Below the pieces are notes generated by a model. The model saw nothing but the letters and a program-made list of their open reading frames with translations. It had not been told where the DNA came from and ran no database searches. DNA of 64,000 nt from Aerococcaceae bacterium zg-252 (lineage in GTDB: Bacteria > Bacillota > Bacilli > Lactobacillales > Aerococcaceae), in assembly GCA_016237705.1 (NCBI GenBank), contig CP066204.1, forward strand, positions 496,001-560,000, in the 5' to 3' direction. Made by a program: the position numbers and the translations under genes. How positions within the stretch are numbered: position 1 is the first letter of the stretch; every line of letters begins with the position of its first letter. Below are positions 34,489 through 43,996 of this stretch, in pieces.

Positions 34489-35010
34489 ATGAAAAAACAA
34501 AATAATGGTGGCTTTTTATTAGGTGCAATTTTTGGTGCAGCTGTAGCAGGTATTACTGCCTTATTATATGCACCAAAAGCAGGTGAAGATTTACGTAAAG
34601 ATTTCTCAAACGAAATGGATAATTTATTAGATAGAGCAAAAGATTATAAAGATTTAGCCATTGAAAAAGGTGTAGAATTATATGATGCAGCAGCTGAAAC
34701 AGCGACAGAAGTTTCAGATGACATCAAATTAAATGTTAAGATGCAAGTTGAAACTTTAAGCACTAAATTTGATGAAATTAAAGAAGAAAGTAAAAAAGCA
34801 TTAAGTAATGCCAAAGATTCTTTAGAAGAAGTTGCTAATAAAGTGACAAAAGAAGCAGAAGAAGTCGCTGACAAAGCGAAAGACGAAGCAGAAGATGTAG
34901 TAGTCGAAATAAAAGAAGTTGCCGATAAATCGAAAGAGGCAGCAGAAGAAGTTGTCGATAAAGTAAACGAAAAAGTTGAAGATGCTAAGGACGCAGTAAA
35001 CAATGCGTAA
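34489..35010 (+). CDS. YtxH domain-containing protein
   Basis: The 173-residue protein opens with a Gly-rich membrane segment GGFLLGAIFGAAVAGITALL followed by YAPKAGEDLR, the YtxH signature. The remainder is a long Lys/Glu/Ala-rich helix with eleven-residue-like repetition (for example KDSLEEVANKVTKEAEEVAD), resembling LEA-type or apolipoprotein-like stress proteins. ATG 34489 is preferred over GTG 34480 because AGGAGG (34473-34478) is ten bases away. It lies downstream of the DUF948 gene and upstream of ccpA. Probably envelope-associated. Confidence 0.87.
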   Translation: MKKQNNGGFLLGAIFGAAVAGITALLYAPKAGEDLRKDFSNEMDNLLDRAKDYKDLAIEKGVELYDAAAETATEVSDDIKLNVKMQVETLSTKFDEIKEESKKALSNAKDSLEEVANKVTKEAEEVADKAKDEAEDVVVEIKEVADKSKEAAEEVVDKVNEKVEDAKDAVNNA

Positions 35011-35044
35011 AACATTACTGATTATTTGTAATAATTAATATGAT

Positions 35045-35090
35045 GCAGCTCAAAACGTGATACTTATATTGCGATTTGAGTTGCTTTTAT
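35045..35090 (+). terminator. Terminator after ytxH
   Basis: GCAGCTCAAA near 35045 pairs with TTTGAGTTGC ending at 35084, followed by TTTTATT. Confidence 0.75.
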
Positions 35091-35197
35091 TAAGTGGAGT
35101 AGAACATCTGAAACAGATACTTTTTCAGAAAGTAAATGATTGGAAAAACCCAACATGTTTTCATAGTAATGTTGTTAAATGAGAGCATTTATGCAAA

Positions 35198-35234
35198 TAA
35201 AACGCTTGCAATCATAAAAAAATTATGTTACATT
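35198..35234 (+). promoter_or_regulatory. ccpA promoter with overlapping cre site
   Basis: TAAAACGCTTGCAA (35198-35211) reads on the minus strand as TTGCAAGCGTTTTA, one mismatch from the cre consensus. The -35 TTGCAA (35206-35211) lies inside it; after 17 bases comes TACATT (35229-35234) with TGT directly before it. Binding of CcpA would hide the -35, giving negative autoregulation. Confidence 0.6.
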
Positions 35235-35275
35235 TAAACTATATAAAAAATAAACTAATTAGGGGCGAAATGCTT

Positions 35276-36274
35276 ATGGAAAAGCAAACAATTACAATTT
35301 ATGATGTTGCTAGAGAAGCAGGCGTTTCAATGGCAACAGTTTCTCGAGTGGTGAATGGAAATCCAAATGTAAAACCAGCGACTAGAAAAAAAGTTAATGA
35401 TGTCATTCAACGTTTGGATTATCGACCAAATGCCGTAGCACGTGGTTTAGCTAGCAAACGAACAACAACTGTCGGTGTCATTATTCCAAGTGTATCAAAT
35501 GTATTTTTTGCATCGTTAGCACGTGGTATTGATGATATTGCTGTAATGTATAAATATAATATTATCTTAGCAAATTCGGATGAAAATCCAGAAAAAGAAG
35601 TGCAAGTATTTAATACATTATTAGCTAAACAAGTTGACGGAATTATTTATTTAGGTAACTCGATTGAGGCACCATTGCGTCGTGAAATTAAACGTACGAA
35701 TACACCGGTTGTCTTGGCTGGGACAGTGGCTGAGGGCGATGATTTTTCAACTGTAAATATTCGTTACATGGATGCGATTCGTGAGGCGACTGAAAGTTTA
35801 TTGAATCGTCATGAAAGAATTGCGTTAATTACAGGGCCAGAACATCATGAAATCAATCGTTATCATTATGTGCCAGGATACAAAGATGCTTATGCTGCAA
35901 AAGGTGTTAAAACAGATGATGAGTTAATTATTCAAGGTGAGTTTAATATTAATTCTGGTGAAACATTATATAGTCATATTCATGCAACTGAAGCAACAGC
36001 AGCAATTGTTGCGAATGATGAAGCAGCTGTTGCGTTGTTAAATGAATTGCAAGATAGAAATATTTCAGTTCCTGATGATTTTGAAATCATTACGAGCCAT
36101 AACTCAATTTACTGTTCAATCGTGCGTCCTAAATTAACTTCAATTCAATTACCATTGTATGATTTAGGTGCTGTTGCGATGCGTCTATTGACTAAGATTA
36201 TGGCAAATGAAGAAATTGACGAACGTCATGTATTGTTACCATATAAAATCGTGGAAAGAAATTCGACAAAATAA
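35276..36274 (+). CDS. ccpA: Catabolite control protein A
   Basis: LacI-family master regulator of carbon catabolite repression, which binds cre sites with HPr-Ser-P. The 332-residue protein starts MEKQTITIYDVAREAGVSMATVSRVVNGNPNVKP, nearly identical in pattern to CcpA of other Lactobacillales. The hinge block YRPNAVARGLASKRTTTVGVIIP and the effector core with ANSDENPEKEVQVFNTLLAKQVDGII are CcpA-specific. Start 35276 has AGGGG ten bases upstream; ATG 35270 is an alternative two codons earlier. It sits after the DUF948-ytxH pair, a conserved neighbourhood. Its own promoter overlaps a cre-like site. Confidence 0.96.
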   Translation: MEKQTITIYDVAREAGVSMATVSRVVNGNPNVKPATRKKVNDVIQRLDYRPNAVARGLASKRTTTVGVIIPSVSNVFFASLARGIDDIAVMYKYNIILANSDENPEKEVQVFNTLLAKQVDGIIYLGNSIEAPLRREIKRTNTPVVLAGTVAEGDDFSTVNIRYMDAIREATESLLNRHERIALITGPEHHEINRYHYVPGYKDAYAAKGVKTDDELIIQGEFNINSGETLYSHIHATEATAAIVANDEAAVALLNELQDRNISVPDDFEIITSHNSIYCSIVRPKLTSIQLPLYDLGAVAMRLLTKIMANEEIDERHVLLPYKIVERNSTK

Positions 36275-36287
36275 TTTGAATTGATAT

Positions 36288-36328
36288 GAAAAACTCTTAT
36301 GGATATTTAAAATCATAGGAGTTTTTTT
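36288..36328 (+). terminator. Terminator of ccpA
   Basis: AAAAACTC (36289-36296) and inner TATG pair with CATA and GAGTTTTTTT (36320-36328). Confidence 0.85.
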
Positions 36329-36442
36329 GAATAGGGTGGGTTTATATTTTCTCTGAATGGATTATTTATGATGCATTAAAATTTTTAGATACAAATAATG
36401 TTATTATTTGATAAGAGAGTGAAGTTGTAAAGGGAGTATTGC

Positions 36443-36616
36443 ATGATGACAAAAGTTTCAAGATATTTTTATTTGTCGTTGGTATTAGGAATACTATTTG
36501 TAACATTTGATTTTTTTAAAGCATTGCCTTTTGTTCGAACCATTGGTAAAGGGCTAATAATTTTATCGATACTGTTATTTTTTAAAGCATTTTCTCTTCA
36601 TAAGAGAAAGGGTTAA
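36443..36616 (+). CDS. Small two-helix membrane protein, unknown
   Basis: A 57-residue protein I do not recognise. AAGGGAG stands seven bases before the ATG at 36443 (a second ATG follows at once), and a strong terminator comes twelve bases after the stop, so this is a complete single-gene unit. Two hydrophobic stretches (about residues 9-22 and 36-48) are separated by a short loop containing KALPFVRTIGKG, and the end HKRKG is basic, which would place both termini on the inside. It falls below common length cut-offs and could easily be missed. Confidence 0.65.
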   Translation: MMTKVSRYFYLSLVLGILFVTFDFFKALPFVRTIGKGLIILSILLFFKAFSLHKRKG

Positions 36617-36628
36617 ATACAATTGACG

Positions 36629-36665
36629 GACTAGGCAAGTAATGGATTTTTTGCCTAGTCTTTTT
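36629..36665 (+). terminator. Terminator of the small membrane protein gene
   Basis: GACTAGGCAA (36629-36638) pairs with TTGCCTAGTC (36651-36660), followed by TTTTT. Confidence 0.92.
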
Positions 36666-36756
36666 ACTATTCAGTATTTTTTATTCTTACGAGTACAAAT
36701 GATTTAGTGTTTAATCGTGTATTTATCGTAAAGAATAGAAAGTAGGTGTATCGAAG

Positions 36757-37371
36757 ATGTGGCAGAAACATAAGGGAGTATTAGTAGGTGTTATTGTTTT
36801 ATTGACAGGGTTTATTTATCATCAAATGGCGACTCCTCAAACAATTGACTGGCATTCTGAAATGAGTGATACCACGCAACAAGTTACTGAAATGGACAGT
36901 GATGTCAGTACGGAAATTTTGACTGATATTTATGTTGATATAAAAGGGGCTGTAAAAGTTCCAGGCGTGTATCGTTTGCCCCAAGGAAGTCGGGTCATGG
37001 ACGTGATTGAACAAGCTGGTGGTTTACTGCCGGAAGCAGCCGATTCGCAATTAAATCAAGCACAATTATTGACGGATCAAATGATGATATATGTTCCCAG
37101 TTATGAAGATGTTACGGGTGATACGGTACTATCAACGCAAATGCTAGCAAGTCTACCTAATTCAGAAACTACTGACAAAATCAATATTAATCAAGCTGAT
37201 AGTTCACAATTGCAAACTTTACCTGGAATTGGCCAGAAAAAGGCTGAGGCGATTATACAATATCGACAAGAAAATGGTTCGTTTCAAGATATACATGATT
37301 TAACTAATGTCAGTGGTATCGGTGAAAAAACTTTTCAACAGTTGCAAGATTATATTTCGGTGGGACCATGA
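36757..37371 (+). CDS. comEA: Competence protein ComEA (DNA receptor)
   Basis: Membrane-anchored receptor that binds incoming double-stranded DNA during transformation. The 204-residue protein has an N-terminal membrane helix (about residues 8-24), a linker, an SLBB domain (YVDIKGAVKVPGVYRLPQ, residues about 67-110) and a C-terminal double helix-hairpin-helix DNA-binding domain (KININQADSSQLQTLPGIGQ, then LTNVSGIGEKTFQQL). The stop overlaps the comEC start by four bases. No comEB lies between them, as in other Lactobacillales. No ComX/SigH or CIN box was recognised upstream. Confidence 0.95.
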   Translation: MWQKHKGVLVGVIVLLTGFIYHQMATPQTIDWHSEMSDTTQQVTEMDSDVSTEILTDIYVDIKGAVKVPGVYRLPQGSRVMDVIEQAGGLLPEAADSQLNQAQLLTDQMMIYVPSYEDVTGDTVLSTQMLASLPNSETTDKININQADSSQLQTLPGIGQKKAEAIIQYRQENGSFQDIHDLTNVSGIGEKTFQQLQDYISVGP

Positions 37372-39590
37372 AAGCATTACATCATCATTTTATTTTTGGT
37401 GCGATGACGGTATTGATTACTTGTCAGATTGTCTTGACTGGGCAGTGGTTTTGGTGGCTGGCAGCCATGTTTTTATTATTTCGTATGTGCTATTTTGGCA
37501 ATGCTGTAAAAATTATGATGATTACTTTGAGTATTATAAGCTGTTTTTTGGCTTGGCGAGCAGTACAAATACCGAATTTGTCAAGTAATCATGGAGTATG
37601 GCTTGTTGAAGTGAATCCCAATCATATTGAAATTGAGAATGGCCATTTAACTGGACGTGGAAATTTATTGTTGAATCATAAAAAGTTGCCGGTTGAAATT
37701 ATTTCATGGGACTGGAAAGAAGAGACGCAATCATACCCGATGATATGGCAAGTTCAAGGTGAAATTGAAAAGCCGGAACAAGCACGTAATTTTGGAGTAT
37801 TTGACTATCGAAAATATTTAGTGAGTCAAGGTGTTCATTATCAGCTACATATTGAATCCGTATTGAAAAAGCAGCCAATACAGTCGTTAGAAGCGAAATT
37901 AAGTCATTGGCGTTTTATTATATTAGCGCATTTTAAACGTTTGAATATGAGTTATCTGTTTAGTTTGTATAATAAAATATTTTGGAATATTCAGTCTACT
38001 CACTTTCGGAAATCGAAACAATATTTTATTGAATTAGGTGTGATTCATCTATTTGCTTTGTCGGGTTTACATGTTACTTGGTTAGGGCAACGATTAAAGT
38101 ACTTATTACGGCGATGTGGAGTTTGGGTGGAATATGTAGATTATTTTGTTATTGCATTGTTATTGGCATATACTTATATTACAGGTTTCCCAATTGGTGT
38201 AGTACGCAGTGTAGGAATGTTAATCTTTGCCAAAATATTACCGGTACAGCGCTTAGATAGATTAAGTTTACTAACAATTTGTCTTTTATGGTATCAGCCT
38301 TATTTAGCTTTATCGATGAGTTTTCAGTTAAGTTTTTTAATGAGTTATTTACTTATTTTAATGCCTAAAAATTTACCAGAGTGGGAAATGTCGACTATTT
38401 GCTTATTATTTTCACTTCCGCTGACAATTGGACAATCTGGTGTGTGGTATCCATTGCAGTTTATTTGGGGTTGGTTAATTGGTAAAGGGCTTATGAAGAT
38501 TTTGACTGCTTGTGTCATGATATTAACTATCTTGTCGTTTATTCCCAACGCACTTAATTTACTATTATGGTTAGAGCATTGTTTGCAACCATTAGCTGCC
38601 GTGGTATTAGTAAAGCAACCAATTGTTATCATGGGAACATTATCGGTTATGTGGCAATTGTGGTTATGGGGTAGTGCGAGTTTGTGGCTGAGTCAACACT
38701 CACATCGTTTTTTATTAACGATTGTAAGTTACGCTGTTTGCTGTTGTTTAGCCAATATTTCATTAGTGCCACAAGCGATTGTGTTAGATGTGGGACAGGG
38801 TGACGCATTATTAGTTAGACAAATTGCAACACATAGAGCGTGGTTAATTGATACAGGTGGTAGAGCGACTTGGAGTGGCGATAGTACATCTGGTATTGAT
38901 TCACATTATGCAGATAAAACGATTATTCCGGCTTTAAAAGCATTAGGTATTCGTGCCCTTGAGGGAGTAGTGATTACGCATGCAGATATTGACCATATCG
39001 GTAATTTAGCAGCACTAGCACAAGCCATTCCGATTCATCAAATTCTGATAACGGAACATACACGAGGGCAGCCAATTTGGCAAGAAATTGAACGTGTGAT
39101 TTCCCAAAAAACTAAGGTGCTTATTTTATCACCAGGGCAGCAATTGAAAACAGCGACACAATTTCATCGTGTGATTAATACACCAGAAATCTATTTAAAT
39201 CCGAAAAAAACAAATGATGCATCGATTATCAGTTCCATTCAATTAGGTCCGCATCAATTATTGAATTTAGGGGATATTTCAGTGGAGGCAGAACAAAAAT
39301 TATTAAGGCAAGAGCCATATTTATCAGCAACTTTATTAAAAACAGCTCATCATGGTAGTCAATCGAGTACGTCAGAAGCTCTGTTAATGCAGTTGGAACC
39401 ACAACTCGCACTCATTTCTGCGGGAGTGAATAATCGATATGGGCATCCTCATCCAGCTGTACTTAAACGGTTGGAACAGCACCATATTCCTTATCTAGCA
39501 ACCAATGAATATGGTGCCATTCGTTTAACGCAATGGCCATTTCAAAAATTAATGATTGAAGTTGCGATTCAAAATCGTGGTGAAAAGTAA
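37368..39590 (+). CDS. comEC: Competence protein ComEC/Rec2 (DNA uptake channel)
   Basis: Polytopic protein thought to form the channel through which single-stranded DNA enters. The 740-residue protein contains an N-terminal hydrophobic pair with OB-like domain (about 1-170), the competence domain with many membrane helices (LFALSGLHVTWLG, GFPIGVVRSVGML, about 210-470) and a C-terminal metallo-beta-lactamase domain with DVGQGDALLVRQ, THADIDHIGN (metal-binding HxDxDH) and LKTAHHGSQSS, likely the nuclease. All parts look intact. It overlaps comEA by four bases. Whether the strain is competent depends on other genes not seen here. Confidence 0.95.
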   Translation: MKALHHHFIFGAMTVLITCQIVLTGQWFWWLAAMFLLFRMCYFGNAVKIMMITLSIISCFLAWRAVQIPNLSSNHGVWLVEVNPNHIEIENGHLTGRGNLLLNHKKLPVEIISWDWKEETQSYPMIWQVQGEIEKPEQARNFGVFDYRKYLVSQGVHYQLHIESVLKKQPIQSLEAKLSHWRFIILAHFKRLNMSYLFSLYNKIFWNIQSTHFRKSKQYFIELGVIHLFALSGLHVTWLGQRLKYLLRRCGVWVEYVDYFVIALLLAYTYITGFPIGVVRSVGMLIFAKILPVQRLDRLSLLTICLLWYQPYLALSMSFQLSFLMSYLLILMPKNLPEWEMSTICLLFSLPLTIGQSGVWYPLQFIWGWLIGKGLMKILTACVMILTILSFIPNALNLLLWLEHCLQPLAAVVLVKQPIVIMGTLSVMWQLWLWGSASLWLSQHSHRFLLTIVSYAVCCCLANISLVPQAIVLDVGQGDALLVRQIATHRAWLIDTGGRATWSGDSTSGIDSHYADKTIIPALKALGIRALEGVVITHADIDHIGNLAALAQAIPIHQILITEHTRGQPIWQEIERVISQKTKVLILSPGQQLKTATQFHRVINTPEIYLNPKKTNDASIISSIQLGPHQLLNLGDISVEAEQKLLRQEPYLSATLLKTAHHGSQSSTSEALLMQLEPQLALISAGVNNRYGHPHPAVLKRLEQHHIPYLATNEYGAIRLTQWPFQKLMIEVAIQNRGEK

Positions 39591-39671
39591 GGGCAGTCAA
39601 TTAGAATGCAAAAAATGAAAGAAATTCACAAAATATTTCGATTGAAAAGCTAATTTTTATGTGGTTTATTC

Positions 39672-39700
39672 TTTTATTCTCACAGTTTAAGTGCTATAAT
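39672..39700 (+). promoter_or_regulatory. Promoter of ezrA
   Basis: TATAAT (39695-39700) with TGC directly before it; the -35 (TTTTAT, 39672-39677, 17-base spacer) is weak. Confidence 0.55.
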
Positions 39701-39765
39701 CTAGTAGATAGACTGTGCATTTATATAAAAAATTTTATACAGTAATTTTGGGAATAGAGGAGCGA

Positions 39766-41490
39766 ATGACGTTGAGATTTTCAGATATATTATTTATTAT
39801 TGTCATTCTTGTGCTAATTGGCTACGGTATCTATTTTTATTTAGGTAGACAGCGCAAGGACGCAATTAATGAATTAGAAGAACGAAAGAATCGAGTAATG
39901 GCTGTGCCGATTCCAGACCAATTATTTACCTTGAAGAACATGGAATTATCGGGTCAAATGAAGCGAAAGTATGAATCGCTTGTGGCTAACTGGCAGACGA
40001 TTACTAATTACCAATTCAGTGAAATTGAATCAGCAATTGTTGGCGCAGAGCAATTCGCTGAACAAATGAATATTTTTAGAGCAAAACGTATTATGGATGA
40101 AGCGAGTGAAATGTTAGATGAGACAGAAGCCCAAGTGCAAGCATTGAATGTTGCTTTACAAGAGTTACTACAAGTTGATACAGAAAATTCAGAGCAACAT
40201 GAAAAATTGCTTGAACGCTATCATACGGCACGCAAAAGTGTGTTAAATCATAGCTTTGACTATGGCCCTGCGATTGAAACATTAGAGAAGAATTTACAGT
40301 ATATTGAATTGAATTTTACAAAGTATAATGAATTGACAACATCAGGGGATCATTTAGAGGCACGTGAAATGTTAACTTTAATTGAATCTGATATGTCAAG
40401 TTTGGAAGAAATTTTAGAAAAGATTCCAGCGATGTATAATCAAATCAAGAGTACCTATGAAGATTCAATCGAAGATTTACGTGACGGTTATCAACGAATG
40501 GTCGACAGTCAGTTTAATTTTGGTGAGGTTCAGATTCTTGAGGGAATTGATGCTGTTCAAGAAAAATTAGATGAGGCCAAAAATAATATTAAAAATGCGA
40601 ATTTAGAAGAAGCTCGTACGCTTATGGATAAAGCAGAACGTGAAATCAATTCCTTGTACGATGTAATGGAATCTGAAATTATAGCGAAGGAATATGTTGA
40701 CCGTCATATTAATCAATTGGCGAATCAATTGAGTCAAGTATCTGAAAATATTCGTTATTCTGGCATTGAAGTAGACCGTATTGCTCAAAGCTATATTTTA
40801 CATCAAAATGAAATTGAACAAGTAAGTCAATTAGCAGAGCGAGTGCGTATTGAGATGACACGTTTTGCAGATTTACATCAGACAATTGAAGACGGTAATG
40901 CGATTTATTCTAATATTGAATCAAGTTTGAAAAAAATTAAGAAACATGCTGATGAAATTGAAGAAAAACAAATTGAATTAGTTGACGGATTGGCTAAAAT
41001 GAATGTCAAAGAAAAAGAAGTGAAGCAAAATCTTGATTTATATGAAATGGATTTGCGTAACTTGAAACGAAAAGTTGAAAAACATCATTTACCAGGTTTA
41101 CATGAATCGTATTATAGCTTGTTCTATAAAGTAACAGATCAAATTGAAGAATTGGCAAAACATCTTAATCGAGTGCGTGTTGATATTCGTGAAGTTGAAG
41201 CAATGGAATCTGCATTGATTGAAAATTTGAATAAATTAGAAGAATTGACAGATGAAACTGTGGATGATGCGATGTTGACGGAGTATATGATTCAGCATAG
41301 TAATCGATTCCGATATGATCATGCTGACGTAGATGCAGCTATTACTGAAGCTCAATATCTATTCCATAAAGAATTTCGTTATCAAGAAAGTTTAGCGGTA
41401 ATCGAAAAAGCATTGCGTCGTGTTGACCAAGAAGCACCAACACAAGTACGTCGTATGTATCATAAAGAAAAGCAAAATCGTATTTATTAA
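39766..41490 (+). CDS. ezrA: Septation ring formation regulator EzrA
   Basis: Membrane-anchored spectrin-like protein that restrains FtsZ ring formation and helps coordinate cell wall synthesis at division. The 574-residue protein has one N-terminal membrane helix (about residues 6-24), then the YLGRQRKDAINELEERKN junction and over 500 residues of coiled coil, as in EzrA of other Firmicutes. GAGGAG lies only three bases before ATG 39766 and nine before TTG 39772, so the true start may be TTG 39772. The gene is single, followed by a clear terminator. Confidence 0.93.
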   Translation: MTLRFSDILFIIVILVLIGYGIYFYLGRQRKDAINELEERKNRVMAVPIPDQLFTLKNMELSGQMKRKYESLVANWQTITNYQFSEIESAIVGAEQFAEQMNIFRAKRIMDEASEMLDETEAQVQALNVALQELLQVDTENSEQHEKLLERYHTARKSVLNHSFDYGPAIETLEKNLQYIELNFTKYNELTTSGDHLEAREMLTLIESDMSSLEEILEKIPAMYNQIKSTYEDSIEDLRDGYQRMVDSQFNFGEVQILEGIDAVQEKLDEAKNNIKNANLEEARTLMDKAEREINSLYDVMESEIIAKEYVDRHINQLANQLSQVSENIRYSGIEVDRIAQSYILHQNEIEQVSQLAERVRIEMTRFADLHQTIEDGNAIYSNIESSLKKIKKHADEIEEKQIELVDGLAKMNVKEKEVKQNLDLYEMDLRNLKRKVEKHHLPGLHESYYSLFYKVTDQIEELAKHLNRVRVDIREVEAMESALIENLNKLEELTDETVDDAMLTEYMIQHSNRFRYDHADVDAAITEAQYLFHKEFRYQESLAVIEKALRRVDQEAPTQVRRMYHKEKQNRIY

Positions 41491-41495
41491 TACTA

Positions 41496-41529
41496 AACGG
41501 GATTGGGTGTTAACGAACCAATCCCGTTG
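41496..41529 (+). terminator. Terminator of ezrA
   Basis: ACGGGATTGG pairs with CCAATCCCGT around an eleven-base loop, followed by TGCCTTTTAT. Confidence 0.85.
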
Positions 41530-41565
41530 CCTTTTATATAAAAATAAGTAAGGAGTAAGTGCTAG

Positions 41566-42699
41566 ATGTATTATTTTGATAATAGTGCTACAACGCAACC
41601 GAATGCGTCTGTTTTAGAAACATATCAACAAGTTGCCATGCAATGTTTTGCGAATCCGTCGAGTATCCATGCTTTAGGGGTAACAGCACAAAAATTATTA
41701 ACGCAAGCACGTGAACAAGTGGCAGCACTCTTAAAGGTTCAGGCAAAAGAAGTGTATTTTACTTCTAGTGGAACGGAAGCGAATAATTGGGTATTACAGT
41801 CTGTTGTACCAGCACTTCATAAAATGCGACCTGATGCAAATCGTATCTTAATATCAGCGATTGAACATCCGTCAGTTTCTGAACAAATTAGTTTGCTACA
41901 AGAACAAGGATTTGATGTTCAATTCATTCCAGTTCAAGTAAATGGAAGTATTGATATACTTGCCTTTGAGCAGTTGTTAGATGCTAAGGTATTATTAATT
42001 TCTTCAATGGCAGTTAATAATGAAGTTGGAAGCGTGCAACCCCTTGTTGAAATGGCAGCATTATTGCAGCAGTATCCGCAAATTATTTGGCATGTAGACG
42101 GTGTTCAAGCAGTCACTACTCAATTTGATTTATTGACCTTGAAGCGTATTGATGCTATTACTTTATCTGGGCATAAATTTCATGCAAGTCGTGGCACAGG
42201 TATTTTGATGTTAAAACAGCGTGTCAGCAGTCAGCCAATTTTGTATGGTGGTGGTCAAGAGTCTGGATTACGCAGTAGTACAGAGAATCTTGCGAGTATT
42301 GTGGCTACTGCAAAAGCATTACGTTTAGCAGTTGAAATGCAGGATGAAGTTAAATTACGCTTAGCTGACTATCGTCAACAAATTATCAGTGTGTTAGAAA
42401 AACACAATTGGATTGTCTTTGCTAAAGAGAGTGCTAGCGAACACATTATTTGTGCTGCTTTCCCAACAATCCCTGGAGAAGTATTGGTTCATGCCTTTGA
42501 GTCGCAACAAGTAATGGTATCTACTACAAGTGCATGTTCTAGCCGTAAACATCAACAACACCATACTTTAGCTGCGATGTCTGTGCCAGATAAGGTGTCG
42601 ACTTCTGCAATTCGTATTAGTATGGCAAGTACAACAACACAAGCCGATGTGATAGCACTACTTGATGCAATCAAAAAAGTTTCAGAGCAATTTAAATAG
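41566..42699 (+). CDS. Cysteine desulfurase (NifS/IscS-like, ThiI partner)
   Basis: PLP-dependent enzyme that takes sulfur from cysteine as a protein persulfide. The 377-residue protein has YFDNSATTQP at the start, the conserved FTSSGTEANNW and HVDGVQAV, the PLP-binding Lys in TLSGHKFHASRGTGIL, and the persulfide Cys in STTSACSSRKHQQHH. It precedes thiI by 14 bases, the pairing known from Bacillus where the desulfurase NifZ feeds ThiI for 4-thiouridine in tRNA. That role is inferred from context, and general Fe-S supply is possible. AAGGAG precedes the start. Confidence 0.93.
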   Translation: MYYFDNSATTQPNASVLETYQQVAMQCFANPSSIHALGVTAQKLLTQAREQVAALLKVQAKEVYFTSSGTEANNWVLQSVVPALHKMRPDANRILISAIEHPSVSEQISLLQEQGFDVQFIPVQVNGSIDILAFEQLLDAKVLLISSMAVNNEVGSVQPLVEMAALLQQYPQIIWHVDGVQAVTTQFDLLTLKRIDAITLSGHKFHASRGTGILMLKQRVSSQPILYGGGQESGLRSSTENLASIVATAKALRLAVEMQDEVKLRLADYRQQIISVLEKHNWIVFAKESASEHIICAAFPTIPGEVLVHAFESQQVMVSTTSACSSRKHQQHHTLAAMSVPDKVSTSAIRISMASTTTQADVIALLDAIKKVSEQFK

Positions 42700-42713
42700 A
42701 AAGGAATTATTGT

Positions 42714-43925
42714 ATGCAACAAATCGTTATTCACTATGGTGAATTATCAACAAAAGGTCGAAATCGTAAATCATTTCAAAATCGTTTAGGAGAGCATATT
42801 CGTCAGCAAACGAAACATTTAGAACGGATTAAAATTGTTGCTAATCATGATTTCATGCATTTGACATGGGAAACGACACCAATGGAAGAGATTGTAGACA
42901 TTTTAAAAACGATACCGGGTATTTCTCGTTTTGAGCCGGTGCACCGAGTTGAAAAAGAAATCGATACGATTAAAGCAAAAGCGATTGAATTATTTGAACA
43001 AATTAATCTACAAGAGGGTGACACTTATCGTGTTGTGGTAAAGCGTTCGGATAAGTCATTTGAGTATGATACGATGAGCTTACAACGTGAGGTTGGCTTT
43101 ACAATTGGTGCAACATTTCCAATGCTAAATGTTGATTTACGACATGCGAAGCATAAATTGACGATAAGTATTCATCAAAATACAGGGGTAAATTTAAGTT
43201 TGACTTCGTATACTGGCTTAGGCGGTTTACCTTATGGGTCAAGTGGCAAAGGTTTATTGATGTTGTCGGGTGGTTTTGATTCACCGATTGCTGGCTACCA
43301 AATGATTAAGCGTGGCTTGGAAATTGAGGCAGTACATTTTAGTAGCCCACCATATACAAGCCCCCAAGCATTGGATAAGACGAAAAGATTAACGGCTGTA
43401 TTGGCAAAATATGCGATGCCAATTCAATTTTTAAATGTTCCATTTACAAAGATACAAGAAGCAATTAAAGAACAAATTCCAGATGATTATTCGATGACTG
43501 TTATGCGACGCATGATGTTGCGTATTATGGACGGCTTATTAGAAAAACGTCATGGTCAAGCAATCGTAACAGGTGAATCACTCGGACAAGTAGCTAGTCA
43601 AACATTGAGCAGTATGCATGCGATTAATGCGGTAACAACGACACCGATTTTGCGTCCGCTAATTGCAGTAGATAAAACAGAAATCATTCAGCAAGCAGAA
43701 CAAATCGGAACGTATGATATTAGTAATGAACCGTATGAAGATTGTTGTACTGTCTTTGCACCGTCTTCTCCACGTACGAAACCGAAATTAGAGCGTGTAG
43801 AAGAAATGGAAAAAGCATTAGATATTGAAAGTTTGGTTCAAGAGGCAATTGACCAAACGACAGTTGAAGTGATTGATGCACAATATATTCAACGTGTTAC
43901 TCAAAGTTTCTCGGATTGGTTATAG
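42714..43925 (+). CDS. thiI: tRNA 4-thiouridine synthase ThiI
   Basis: Adenylates and thiolates uridine 8 of tRNA; in some bacteria it also takes part in thiazole synthesis. The 403-residue protein has an N-terminal ferredoxin-like/THUMP region (YGELSTKGRNRKSFQNRL at the start) and a PP-loop ATPase domain with MLSGGFDSPIAGYQMIKRG. The rhodanese domain of E. coli ThiI is absent, as usual in Firmicutes, so sulfur transfer relies on the adjacent desulfurase. Conserved Cys residues stand in EPYEDCCTVF. A GAAAGGA site precedes the ATG. Confidence 0.96.
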   Translation: MQQIVIHYGELSTKGRNRKSFQNRLGEHIRQQTKHLERIKIVANHDFMHLTWETTPMEEIVDILKTIPGISRFEPVHRVEKEIDTIKAKAIELFEQINLQEGDTYRVVVKRSDKSFEYDTMSLQREVGFTIGATFPMLNVDLRHAKHKLTISIHQNTGVNLSLTSYTGLGGLPYGSSGKGLLMLSGGFDSPIAGYQMIKRGLEIEAVHFSSPPYTSPQALDKTKRLTAVLAKYAMPIQFLNVPFTKIQEAIKEQIPDDYSMTVMRRMMLRIMDGLLEKRHGQAIVTGESLGQVASQTLSSMHAINAVTTTPILRPLIAVDKTEIIQQAEQIGTYDISNEPYEDCCTVFAPSSPRTKPKLERVEEMEKALDIESLVQEAIDQTTVEVIDAQYIQRVTQSFSDWL

Positions 43926-43949
43926 AACCAGTCTTAATGTTAAAAGATT

Positions 43950-43983
43950 AAAGCTCTTTGCCGTTTTGGCGGAGGGCTTTTTG
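43950..43983 (+). terminator. Terminator of the desulfurase-thiI operon
   Basis: AAGCTCTTTGCC pairs with GGCGGAGGGCTT (12 pairs, some G-U) around a short loop, followed by T residues. Confidence 0.82.
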
Positions 43984-43996
43984 GAAAGTGTAAGGA

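Noticed and set aside
34644-35015. 123-codon Ser-rich minus-strand ORF
   Set aside because: It is the shadow of the Lys/Glu/Ala-rich YtxH coding strand, without a start signal.
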